Origin: Lepidodermella squamata
Lineage: Eukaryota; Gastrotricha
Direction of reading: 5' to 3'
DNA: 64,000 bases
Assembly: GCA_047495785.1 (NCBI GenBank)
Contig: JBLDXI010000013.1
Location: forward strand, 992,001 to 1,056,000
Part shown: positions 35,655-49,959 of the stretch, piece by piece
Layout of the letters: every line of letters begins with the position of its first letter
Position numbering within the stretch: the stretch's first letter is position 1
The notes under the pieces: model-generated
The model's input: the letters and a program-made list of their open reading frames with translations, nothing else
Database searches by the model: none
Told to the model about the DNA's origin: nothing
Translations under genes and position numbers: made by a program

Positions 35655-36251
35655 ATGAGTGGCCGTTTCAGGCCCGCGGCCGTCTGGGATCCTGTCCTCA
35701 TCATCTCAAATATCGTGTGCATTCAATGCTCGTATTACGCCTCTTTTGGATTTCAAATCCTTGCAGTTTCTATGTTTTTGAGCGGAGGCGTGCGCCACCC
35801 ACCACTCGAGTCAATTTTTGACTACAAAGTACGTTTGCTTGCTAGCCAAACCACGAGCGACTAATTACCTTTATGCCATCAAATTAGTCGCTTCAAATTT
35901 CTGATTCAAATGGTCGCCTTCTGATATACGCGTGGATCGTGAATTCCTTTTTTGTGTAAGTTCATGTGTTTTTTGTTAACGAAATTGACCTAATTTGCCT
36001 GACATAGTGCGTTGGTGGTATGGAAGTTGGTTGGCAGGTCAAGATTGTGCCTTGACTTCTGCGCAACGGTGCTACTCTATCACGTTTTATCCACATGGAT
36101 CTTCAGCGGCGCTTTCCCGACCGTTTTCGTCTTCTGGCTAACACATATAGTGGCGCTCATAATTTCCACTGTGCTCGCCGAGTATCTTTGCATACGAACG
36201 GAAATGGCGGCAATCACACTAGCAGTCACCGGTTCAAAATCAGATGTCTGA
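35655..36251 (+). CDS. SYS1: SYS1: Golgi integral membrane protein
   Basis: Three exons: 35655-35828, 35888-35955 and 36008-36251, giving 161 aa (human 156). The start MSGRFRPAAVWDPVLIISNI matches the family's xGxFR...WDPxLIxxQI. Four membrane helices are evident (about 14-36, 68-85, 97-117 and 123-142). Later hallmarks are RLCLDFCATVLLYHVLSTWI and EYLCIRTEM. SYS1 recruits the ARFRP1 GTPase to the trans-Golgi network. An ATG eight codons upstream (MFYFNFCS) is possible but unlike the family. AATAAA is at 36357-36362. The start lies 149 nt after CTNNBL1's stop, continuing the head-to-tail cluster. Confidence 0.94.
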
Positions 36252-39200
36252 ACCAATTTTGTCCTTATCTCACTGAGAAAATTTATTGTTAATTTATAAC
36301 GTTTTCATTGTCGTTTTGGCGGCAAGGAAGGGAAAACCAATGCCGTGCAGATTTGAATAAAAAAACTGGGTAATATGCTTGCGTCTTATCTGACAAGAGT
36401 GTTATTTTTCGTTAGTATATGAAATTTATAACTCGTAGCGTGATGGTCGCTAGAAAACACATTGCGTCGCGATTCCGCCCAGAAGAGATCGTTCGGCCGT
36501 GAACACGAACAACGAATCTATTCGAGTTGCCGTACGAACCAGCTCAATAAGTTGCAAATTTCGTTATCACCGTCGCACGGTGTTTTTTCGTCTATGATTT
36601 TGTTATTCCATCACTCGTCACCCGTTCTCGCGTCGAGATAACAAAAAGACACTAGGGCCCGTTGTGCGGCAAACTGCATTATTCATAACGTCGAAAGCGC
36701 GCCTATAGGGTGCGCGCTTCGGATGCGACGGTGCGTCGCATTATAGCATCACAGAGAAGCGCGCGAGGCATGTGTTTTTGTAGGCCATAACAACACGAGA
36801 AGAAGTTTTTAGAAACACTAGCTGCCGATACATTAATATTGTATTATATTTGTTCAATGCAGAGTGTGTTCTTTCTTTTATTTATGTGATGATAATTCTA
36901 TACTTCCTCCTCTGCTGCCATCTTGGTTGCCGGCGATCGGCAGAGCCTTGCCAAGTATAGCCTAATACGCGGCTTCACGTGTAACTTGCCGCAATTGCAA
37001 TATACATGACAGTTTTTGTTGGCTCCCTGCATAAAAACGCAGCAAATGAGACCATGCACTGATATGCGCAAATAATGATAATAATAATAATGACAAATCA
37101 TGATGTAGCAAAATATTTGATAGCTTCTCTCTGCCTCAAAATATCGGGCAGGGTGAACGGAAATGAGAGCTAATAGATATTTCGGCAATTTTCATGTATT
37201 TTACACGACTGAATGGCGAATAGTTTGCATATCATCGTTATTATTATGATTACATACTATCATCATCATCATCATCATCGTCGCCGTCGTCATTGCCGTA
37301 GACTTCTGCATTTTGACTGGCATCTCAAATCTATTGATAGAGAAACCTCCTTGTATCATCAGATCGCACGCAGTGTAGTATCAAGGATGGCCATTTACGT
37401 TTTTGGCATTGCATTTGTCGTCGCCCGATATCACCCACAATCTATTTGCATTTGTTTCTTCAATAACGCGCTTGTTGTAAAATGCGATAGCCAAAATAAT
37501 AATAATAATGACATTTTGTGCAGCGTTTTTGCGTATGGTTTTTCGCCCGTCTTGTCCTCGCTTACGCTATTTTATTCCCTACACATCACAGCCGCATCAT
37601 CATATTCATTCTCCATCATCATCAGTCAAACACATCCTTTTGCATTTGCCCGCAAGACCGTCGATCTATAACAGTCTGATATATAGCATGGAATAAATGC
37701 GAATATTCGTTGCCGATAGTATTATAGCAAGACGTATGCAATTTCATATAGATGTGAAGAGATGTGTTATAATAATGATGGTAGCGCGTAAGTTTGCGTT
37801 TCATTTTCCTTCGCCGTCTCCCTCTTACCGCTCAAACAGTGTGATAGCCGGCGAAATTTTATTACTTGAAAATATAAATGTATTTGATATAATATATAAA
37901 AAGACACGCGGCCGTAAGAACACGGCGTCGGTCACAAAAAATCGATAGCGCCGAATCGATTCGTTTTCCCTTTCGTTATAAACACAGTTTCGGTCGTAAA
38001 TTGCCGTATATTTTCGAGTATTACAATATTTGTTGTCGTCCGTAGTAATAGCATTATTGTGGTTGTATTATTATTAGTGGTCGTATTGGGTTTTCTACAT
38101 TTATTATTTGCCGCTCTTCCTACTTGTTCTCTCAGCTGATTTCGATCGAAGCAATGTATGAATGCGAGCGTGTGTGTCGCATATTGCGCGTGTGTGCATT
38201 CGCCGCATTCAGCGTCACCCCCGTCGCCTGCCTAATATCGATACGCCGTGCGCGCGCACGCGCGTATGCACAGGCCGTGCCGCACCCTCTCTGGCACATT
38301 TAGATTTATCTCCCCGTCCATTTAATATATTTCTTTTATTATTACTGCGAAAGCGGCAGAATCGCGCGCTCTTTCCTCTTCTCTCTCTCTGTGTATTATA
38401 CATTTATATGCTACGCAGCGCTAAATTTTGCTTTGTGCAACTCCCTCCTCTTTCTCATCTTTGTCCCGTGCCTGCCTGTCTGCCTGCTGTTGCGAACGAG
38501 TCGCGGCGATCGATATTTTCGCGTAGATTCGTATGTGAGCGCATACAGCATTTAGGCTGAATGCTGAATACTGAGACGGCGACGAATTTTACGATATTTT
38601 CTGAGCGAATAAAATTAATAATAATGGTAATATTGCGGCAGCTCAAGAACAACAATATGTATGTGTGCATCAATAAGGGCGGCACATTCTTCGATTTTTC
38701 GCCATCATCCTCACCACTCGCCCATCGTCGTCGTCATCGTCGTCGCCGTCGCCGCTGTATGTGTAGTGCTTTAAAATGTATTATAGTAGTAGAGTCGTTT
38801 CGTTTCGTTGTCGCGATATAGCTGTTGCTCGTCTGCTTTCCGCCGCTGTTGCCTGCTGCCTCTGCCTGATTGCCGCCTATGCATGGTGTGTGTGAGCTGC
38901 GCGCATCCTGAAGCATATTATATTGTATTATAATACGAACCGAATGCATCGCTATATTTTACAATATTTTTCTATTTTCAAATAATAGTAATAATAATAG
39001 ATGGGCTCGCTTCGCCATCGCCGCGTTCGATTCGTTGCGATTATAAAACAGCCCATACTAGCTTCCATATTATTGCGCTACACTTTCGCATAGATTGTAG
39101 TGCATAGTGTCTATGGCCGATGTGTTATATACTGATGATTATTACACTATTTTATATATACAAATATGTCGTCATGATCATCGCCATCCTATGATCGCTG

Positions 39201-41351
39201 CGATCATGATCATGATCATCAACAGCAACTGCACACGCTGTTCTTTTGTCGCGCGTCGTTCGCCGCGTTCCCCTTCACGGCCATCGTCGAGTTTCGCGCT
39301 AATTTTTTATTACTCTTTTTATCATTATTATTAGTATCACTATTATCTTTACTATCGCCATCGCTATACAACAGGCCTTTCGCTGTCCTGTCGTCGACGT
39401 CGCCCTCGTTTCCACCGTCGACTTTCCGATTTACCCCCATCCCAGCCTGTGCGATTTCTCATCTTCACCGCAGACACTTTACGTGAATGTCACCATAGAT
39501 TACTAGCCTAGTCCTTATGAAATTGGACAGTGATCGAATTCAATCTCCTTTCCTGAAATTATTTACCAGAAAAAATGGATGCACGGCAAATTGAGTCGCT
39601 CTTCAAATTTGACCCCTTTGATTCCGAATTTGTCCTACTTTCAAGGTTTATTTACAGGTGTTACGTAATTTATTGACATCCGCCGACTGATTACTAATAA
39701 GGTAACTTGGATAATGTCCGGTTCATCGAAGAGACTAACCGGCGGTGGTTTAGGTACCGACACTGGTTGTAATATCTATAGATACACGTTACTACTATGG
39801 AGGTAAAAAAGGCACGCTGATCGGCTGGGATGCTTTTTATTACACAATGGCAACCCTGCAGACCCGGGCGCTCGAATACGGCTGATCTTCGATTCCATGC
39901 CGCCTAGTAATTTATTATTATTGTTTTGTACAGCTGTACAAATCACCATTACCCGGCGTCCTAATGTTATTGCGAGGTTGAGACATCGCGATATTACTGT
40001 ACAAACGCTATTATTGCGTTATTATTATTACCGTGCCAATGATGGTAACTTGCAACCGTGCTTCCGTTGTATACCAACCCTACGAAATACCGATATCTGC
40101 CTGGCTATGCCTGCGTAGCCGACGAAATCGGGCTGCTTCGCATTCAGTAAAGCCTTTCCCTTCTGCTATATTCTCATACACGGATTAGCGGAGGACGGTG
40201 GTTTTTCTATAGGTATATACGTATATATTATATTAAGGCGGTTGCGCCGCAAGCAAATGCCCATCGTTCACAGCTTCCACACTTTTCACCGTGTTTTAAT
40301 GATAATATTCTCATACGTTGCTCCATCCCAACCGCACTTTTTCTATTGCGCAGTTTATATTTCTTCCGTTTTCTTTTTCAACAATAATATTAGGTATAAC
40401 ATCATGCTATATAGCGCCATGCTATAGCCATATATTCACATTCGGAATGTTCGATATTCATGCATAGGTATACAGGGGTTGTGAATATACACTCATCATA
40501 TTCTGCATGCCTTAATACGCTGCTAGTGACCGGTAGCCATGCGATATAATGGTTGTGAATGTAGTCTGGTCGGCTGGCTTCTAGGTTCTAACCACTGTTA
40601 CTGCTACTGGTTCTTAATGCCTATCCTCGACCGGTCTCTCCTCGAATACTATTAGTTCTAGCCAAGCAAAATGTAGCAACAACAAGCGTAAAAGAATCAA
40701 CAGAAGTGTGCTAAAGCCGCTCGCCCGTTGTGTGATGATGATGCTTTTAATCCATCTTCCTCAGTTCCTCCGCCTCGCATCGATTCCCTGCATTACCTAT
40801 AGTATGGGGCAAAAGAGGTAACCCGTGAAAGCGCAGGAAAACATCGGTCGTCGAAAGGCATTACACCAAATAATAATGATAATTTTCTCCGTCATTTAAG
40901 GCTGACTAAATAATCCTGTATTTGTCATTTTTTCTAGTTTTTAATTAATCTTAATTAATCGGTGTGTTATGCATTCATCAATATTATTTGGCGTCTATTC
41001 GCTAGTCGACGTCCATCTTCATCGTTATTCGTCCTGATTTTCCGGCCTATACGGATATATCGCTGTCGGCACCGTTAGACAGGGTGACACCAGCCGTCCA
41101 TTTCCCGCCCGGTTATCGACAACGAAAATCCATCACAGCCTTGTGGATAGCATTGTTTACTAACCACAATTTTTAGACAGAAATAACGACCATCGCTTAC
41201 AACAATTTCGGCTTTATTACCTTGGAGTAGTCAAGCCGAATTATTTACGCCTCAACCTTCTTGACTTTTACGCAAACCGGAGATACGCTAGCATCTCCTA
41301 TCGTCGAATTTAATTTCGTCGTCGAAAAAAAGCAACCATTGCAATTTAAAA
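36252..41351. repeat. Five-kilobase non-coding, trinucleotide-rich region before G-alpha-o
   Basis: No gene is supported. Frames here change phase constantly and are dominated by simple repeats: AAT/ATT runs near 37078-37096, 37495-37510, 39318-39335 and 40010-40032; ATC/CAT near 37258-37282; CGTCGT/CGTCAT near 38726-38756; and GATCAT near 39199-39220. CG-rich tracts such as GTGCGCGCGCACGCGCGTAT (near 38248) alternate with AT-rich ones. The block is probably the long upstream regulatory and 5'-UTR region of the G-alpha-o gene, which continues with similar sequence in its second intron. Transcripts may start within it. Confidence 0.5.
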
Positions 41352-43846
<2,495 letters not shown>

Positions 43847-46520
43847 ACTATTTTCTTGTTGCTGTACCTATTGAATTCACTTTATAATATGTTAACATAT
43901 TCAAAATTATGAGCGCAGAAAATTTGAATGACTGAAATATCTTATTGATAATTCTTACGTATTTATTTCCTGAATAATCGGCGCAATTTACGATAAACAG
44001 AGCAGCGACTTTCTGTAGACATCGCATCTTCTCTACAATTTTTTCTTCTCATCCGTAATTGTAATGAGCCACATTGCATCTGTGAGATGTTAATATTGGT
44101 AATACGCTTCAAATAGGTGAGTGATATATAGAGAGGAAAGGAAACGCGCAATTGGTATACCTCTCACCTAATTCTAAAAAAGTTAATGTATGATGAGGCC
44201 TTTACTCTCGGTTCTTGAAGGAATTTGACAAGATACCTAACTTTTTTTGGGCGTGTCACATAAGCAGCAATGCGATATAAAGAGTGTTATATAATTAAAT
44301 ATAATTTTAATTAATTTTCTCTTTTACTCGCCATATCGCCACATGTGTAAATGTGCGTAAACCATGCATCAGCAAAAATTTCCCGAAATCTTTTATCTTC
44401 ATCTAAACCTTCCTTCAGATAAATCATAATTGTAGAGTTTGACCTTTTGCGATGATTCTGAAAAACCTCGTACTATAGTGAAATGAATCGCAATGAAGTG
44501 AAATGAATGGTCATTCGGCTGACCAGTCCTTGCACGGGCTGTCTAGCTCTCGGACGCAACGTGACACAATTTTACGAATTTAGCGAGTTACTTGTGCTTT
44601 GTCTATGATACGGAAAATATTCTTACTTGAAATGATTGTAATAACTTACAATCGGTTTATACATACAGCGATGATAGTGCCGTCTGTGGTGGCTCAAATT
44701 TTCATTGTCTATTCTATGCGCGTCTCTTCATCTTCATCTTCTTATTCTTTATTTATGATTTCTATCAATATTTCTAAAATAACTATATTATGAATATTTT
44801 ATTTGTCGAAACCGGCAGAAGAAAGGTTATATAATGTATATATAACACTTGATAGTTTCGAGTTTGAGCATCTTGCAACAAATTTTATTGACGGCGGAAA
44901 TACGACATCAGTCTTATGTCTTGATTTTTGTTTGAGAGAGGGAAACAGCAATATCTTGGACGCCTTTTGAAAAACGAAAGCTATTTCTTTTAAATTTCTT
45001 CATATTGTTGTTGTACTTGTGTACCATGACCATCGCATCTAGTCACCTTTTTAAAAGATAATATCTGGTCATTTTGTTGCGACTTAATCAATCATTGATT
45101 TGTACAAAGAAATCCTAAGATCTCGTCTATAAAATACGCACAATTTTATCTGAAAAAAATCAAGATTGCTCGCTTGCCAGATTTCTCCTGTATTTACTTG
45201 CTAAGCAGAGACAAAATGTGTGGTTCGTCCTGAACTGTATTAAAATTTCGTGGCAAATGACGATTACATGAAAATATTGTCCGCGATCGCTCGCTCTTTT
45301 CCTTATATAGTATCGCTGCTCTCATTATGCTTCGTGTGATCGAGAGACTTAAATACCTGAAAATTTGGCAAATATTTTAACGTTTTGTCGGTGTTCTCAA
45401 TCATATTATATTTATTGGAAAAAAACCATAGCCTCAAAAGCGCAGCCTCTGCTAAAATAACTGTTCTATTTTAGTTAAATTTCCCTTTCTTACTTGCAAC
45501 AACTACGAATACAATTTAAAAACTGCGGTGTCATCGATACACTTTAAACCTACGAAGCAGTCGAGCGTGGTGCAAGTAGCTTCTGCTGGTCAGATAATTT
45601 TCTATTTACGTCTTGAAACCTTCGCGTATCATCAGTGTTTTGATACAACATGAACACCTTATATCATCGTATAAGTGTTCTTACATTCATTATAAAACTG
45701 CCCTTCAGCGTTGAACCGTGCGTTGTAGCTCCGATTATAGCCACTTTGTCATTTAACCGGAAAGTCCTCTCAATCTTGTTCGCTAGGAAAATCTGGATAA
45801 CAGAGCAGGCGCCACTGTTGAATGCTGCGTAATTATCTAATAATTATCTTATGATGGCGATATCTATTGCAATTTTTGTATATCAATTGGACATAAGAAA
45901 CGACTCTCTTATTTTCGACCCTGCGAAAATGCGAGGTCGCCATTATAGTTAACACATTGCTCTCTCTCTCTCTTATCTGAAGACCTTCGGCTGTATCTCG
46001 CTCGGAGATGGAGCGGAAGCTGTTTATTACTTGTTCCGGCTCCGCGAAAGAACGAAGATGCGATGATCTTTTTCAACCGGCACCCGTGCCCACCTGTGAG
46101 AAGTTGGTCAAATTTTTTATCTCTTCATTTTCTCTTTTCTTCTTCTTCTATAATATATCTCTCGCCGCGCCGCCGCCGTCTCTGCTGTTTCGTTTTTATG
46201 TTTTGTCTATTGCGTCTCTCGAAATGTCGAATATCAATGATCAATTTTTCATTGTTCTCTCTAGATTAATTTAAGGTATCGTTGTCGAGCTAATTCTATA
46301 AAAATTGAACTTTTTTGCTTCTTGATAATAATAATAATTTTCATTATTATACAAATCTATCAAATCATGTTCTACGATTATTACAATTGATTATTATAAA
46401 TATACATATATCAATTAAATCATGTATATGTATGCGATAAACTCTGGCGTTCACTATAACTGTTATTAATAAAATTTGGAGCATGTTCGAAAAAGTTTTA
46501 TTCGCCCGTTTTTCATCACC
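43847..46520. other. AT-rich gene-poor region after G-alpha-o
   Basis: This 2.7-kb stretch has no supported coding frame. It may include a long 3' UTR of the G-alpha-o gene. AAT-type repeats recur near 46325-46345. A pyrimidine run CTCTCTCTCTCTC is at 45960-45973. Confidence 0.5.
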
Positions 46521-47727
46521 TCATCCACACATCACATTTTTAAAGCCAGGAATATCGATTTCATCCTTAACGATAACTTTTGGTTGGCCCATGTTGTGCC
46601 ACATAACGGCTGGAGATTCGGTTCGTGCAAAAGTCTGAACTGGTAATTGTGGGCGCTTCTTAAATTTCCGTGATTTAGGTCTCGATTTTGCTGACTTGGG
46701 GCGTTTTTTGTTGCCGAAGAAATCGAATTGATTGTCGTGTTTAGCTTTAGCTTCAGCAGCTTCTTGCTCCCGAACGGTGCAGGCCTCGCAATTAGGCCTT
46801 GTTGGCGTAAATTGACGCAGTTTCGACGGTGCCGGGGACTCCGATCGTTTTTTATCCGAGTGGTCTCCCAGAGGTAAACTCTCATAGCCATTTTCCCACT
46901 CCAGTTCAACTGTGCGCTTTTCTGCATGGATAATTTGAACGAATCTGGAGAGAAATCTGTAGTCTTCTGGCTTCGTCAGCATCTCCTTCAATTGACGCGA
47001 CATGGAATAGATAGATTGCCCCATATGTGGAACCACGTTCTTTAAAAATTAAAATAATGTTTTAAAAGGCTGTAATTATAATAACTATGCGTCAACTTGC
47101 ATATTTATCCATGATCAGTTCATTTTCAGGGAAATCAATTGCGACCTTAGAGCGCCCATCAGTTATCGCTTTGTCGGTTTGTCTCTTCCACAGAGGCTCT
47201 ACGTCGAGTACGGGCCGAGGCATTTTTGTACCACTCGTGCTCATAATTATTGCCATTGATTTTTCGAGCAGCAATCTCGTTTCTTCATCATCGGCCAAGT
47301 CAGCTTCCTCTGCATCCAAGTCTTTCTGAACCTTTTTGATCACCGGAACTATGGGAACCTTCAGCTTTTCTATTGTAATTGCATCGCTGTTGGTCGCTGT
47401 TCCTACGTTCCGGCGGCCATCAGCAAATGTGAAGTTAGGGTCATAGTCACACGTCTCATCATCGTCAGAGAGGAAAACTGGAAGCCCTCGGCTGTTCAAT
47501 CTTATTGCGTTTCTTGAGATCGGCCTAGATGGCGGTGGTTCCTCACCCAGGACTATTAGGCATCTTGAACTTGAGCTTCGAGTGCAAAGAGGTATGAAAA
47601 CGGGTGCCGTAGGTGGATAGTAACCTGAGTGAAGTTTAATTCGTTCCACTCTAGCTTGGCAGCATTCCTTTTTTGTAATAGACAGAACAACACAATTACC
47701 CAAACAGCTGATGTCTTTTTGGAAGAG
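46521..47727 (-). CDS. Orphan acidic/basic protein, 5' end not found
   Basis: Three exons: 47700-47727, 47101-47624 and 46521-47039, joining to 357 in-frame codons including the stop. The second intron has a GC donor (TAT|GCAAGTTG), the standard rare GC-AG type; no GT donor keeps the frame. The first detected exon is only 28 nt, has no ATG and follows a TTTATAG acceptor, so at least one upstream exon is missing. The protein has an acidic middle (DLDAEEADLADDEETRLLLE) and a very basic C-terminal part (KKRPKSAKSRPKSRKFKKRP). The family is not recognised. A second long minus-strand frame (46532-46927) is a shadow. Confidence 0.6.
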
Positions 47728-49959
47728 CTATAAAGAGAGACCCCGCAACTTATGAAGTATTGCAAAATCTCGTCCCATATAGCTAGAAATTCGGCTTAGG
47801 TAGTATTGATCATTCCTGATTATCGATTTAGTACAAAATTCAAAGATTTCAGACATAGAGAATAGGCAACTTTATTCTCTATGATTTCAGGTTAAAAAAA
47901 ACGTCTCAAGAAATCAGAATCTTACTGAGAAAATTTATAAGAGAAACTAATAAAATTTCGAGCCACAATTGGTTTGAATGAAACCATCAAAGCGGCTTTG
48001 GGAAGTGGGGTTCTTTGACATGCCGTAATAACGTGAAGTGACCTATCAAACGTCGAAAATGGTAATGTAGAGACCGCATTATTAGGGTAGGGTACCGTTT
48101 TATACCATGGAGAAAGGGCAATCTGAAAATTGCTTATGAACTTCCATTTTTGATTAGGCGGCTTTCATTGAACAGTCACAGAGAATGGAAATTTTCCAAA
48201 ATTGTCCCATAACTTCGGAAATGGGGTTTATTGACACATTCATTGTACACATTCAGGCTGGCCTTTTGGGGTTATACAACGGCACCCCGCTCATTGGGCC
48301 ACCTTCGATGTTCGAAAAGCCAAAGCCTAACATGCCAAAGTCCCATTTTGGCATGTTAAAGTAACCCCACTGCCGAAGTGAACAATGCAAATTTTTCTTT
48401 AGCCTCATCCACTGGTTCGTAGTCGGCTTGTGAAAAAGTATGCCCAACGTCACCTCATTTAATTGAATTTAATCCCCTAATTTTTGTCGAGTTGTTTTAG
48501 GCTAGAAATGTCCGGGTTTCTCATCAGGTATTCTGGCATTGGCATGTGTATTTTAAAATTTTACTGTTGATATTGTCGACTTCTCCAGCTGCTTTATTGG
48601 ATTAATGACGACAGGCTGTTGTTTCGGTCGTCCTCTGAAGTGAGCTGAACTGACGCGCAGTGACACGTCCAAATCGCTGAGGTGCGTGGGAAGCTCAACA
48701 GTATTGCAAATGTACATTTTCGCTAATTTTTAGTACCACCTTTGGATAAAATCAGTATATTACGCGATAGAAACCTGTGAACGCCCGCCGACATCTCTCG
48801 TAAATACGTATTTTCAACGAAAAGCTGCGCGTTGTCAGGGCACACTACGACCGCTCATTCATCGGCAAACTAATCCTTCATTATACAAAAGGTGCGTCGG
48901 GTTTCTTCTATACACGCACCGACTGAAGTGCGACTTATCCTGAAAAGCGACAGGAAGAGGAATTTCAGTGCCGTAATTGAGGTTTTATTTCCAAGAATTT
49001 CCATTATTTTAAGGTATTACTTATCTCAACCTACAGCGATAACTCATTTAATAAGTAAATAATTAATAGCTTCAAATACAGAAATTCCAACCAGAACAAT
49101 GTTATGAGATAAACTTCATTCAATATTATTTCTGAGAAAACTTAACAAATAAATCAAGCTTAAATCCAAGTTAACATTTCAATTTCACCAAAGTGCGTTC
49201 ATTGCCTTCAAGAGATAAGCACGTACTTGATAGCCAATTTGACGTAAGTGGTAGCCAATAGATGCCTAGTTGCAGAAACAAATGCAGTTAAACATTTAGA
49301 AGCTTTCGAATTCACGAGAAAGAAGTAGCACAACATACGGAAACTACGTTAGGCGAGAAAAAGTAGCCTGAAAGATAGCAAGAAAGGGAATCATCATGCG
49401 TTGAGAGAACGAATTAGACGAGGACGGCAGTATAATTTATCAAAATTAATCACGTGTCCGACCAGATTTCGAAGAGCAATCACGAGAAAAACCGGCAATC
49501 AGTTCGTTCAAAGAAGAAAAACAAAACAACGACTTTGTTCCGCGAGCTATTCATCGGGATTGCTCTAAAACAATCGCTAGCAAGGTGAATGCCATATATA
49601 AATGCATAACACATTCACACCGAGTCGTGAAGCCTTTAGCACGCACATCGCGAAAGAGAAAAATAAAAAGGTGATGCGTTACAAATATAATATATGACAC
49701 GACCTGTTTGTTCTCATCTTTAAAAAATTAGCAAACCGACAACGTGAAAGGATGCTAACTAGGAATTTCAGCATAGAGGCAATTATTTATGCATTTCGAG
49801 TCTGAATGTTGTTCAATGAAGTTTATTAGAAAATTTTATAACAAGATCGTAAAAGATTTTTTATGACTGCTACTACGGAAACAAGTCGCCAAGACATTTG
49901 ATAAATCAGAAGCTAATGTTTTATCCTTCAACCGCCTCGTATCACTCACTAATTCTCGC
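47728..49959. other. Intergenic region, no gene recognised
   Basis: It should include the missing 5' exon(s) of the orphan gene and the 3' end of PNP. A 66-codon minus-strand frame (48253-48453) overlaps the hairpin at 48328-48358 and has no other support. The sequence from about 48660 to 49920 is low in coding potential on both strands. Confidence 0.45.
48328..48358. repeat. Perfect 12-bp inverted repeat with 7-nt loop
   Basis: TAACATGCCAAA, loop GTCCCAT, TTTGGCATGTTA. It can form a stable hairpin as DNA or RNA. No surrounding element could be defined. Confidence 0.6.

Noticed and set aside
37213-38560. Long frames before G-alpha-o (for example 37213-37671 and 38162-38560)
   Set aside because: They are translations of simple repeats (poly-His and poly-Arg runs) with no conserved sequence.
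46532-46927. 131-codon minus-strand frame MQKSAQLNWSGK...
   Set aside because: It overlaps the 46521-47039 exon in another frame; the exon frame connects in phase to the upstream exons.
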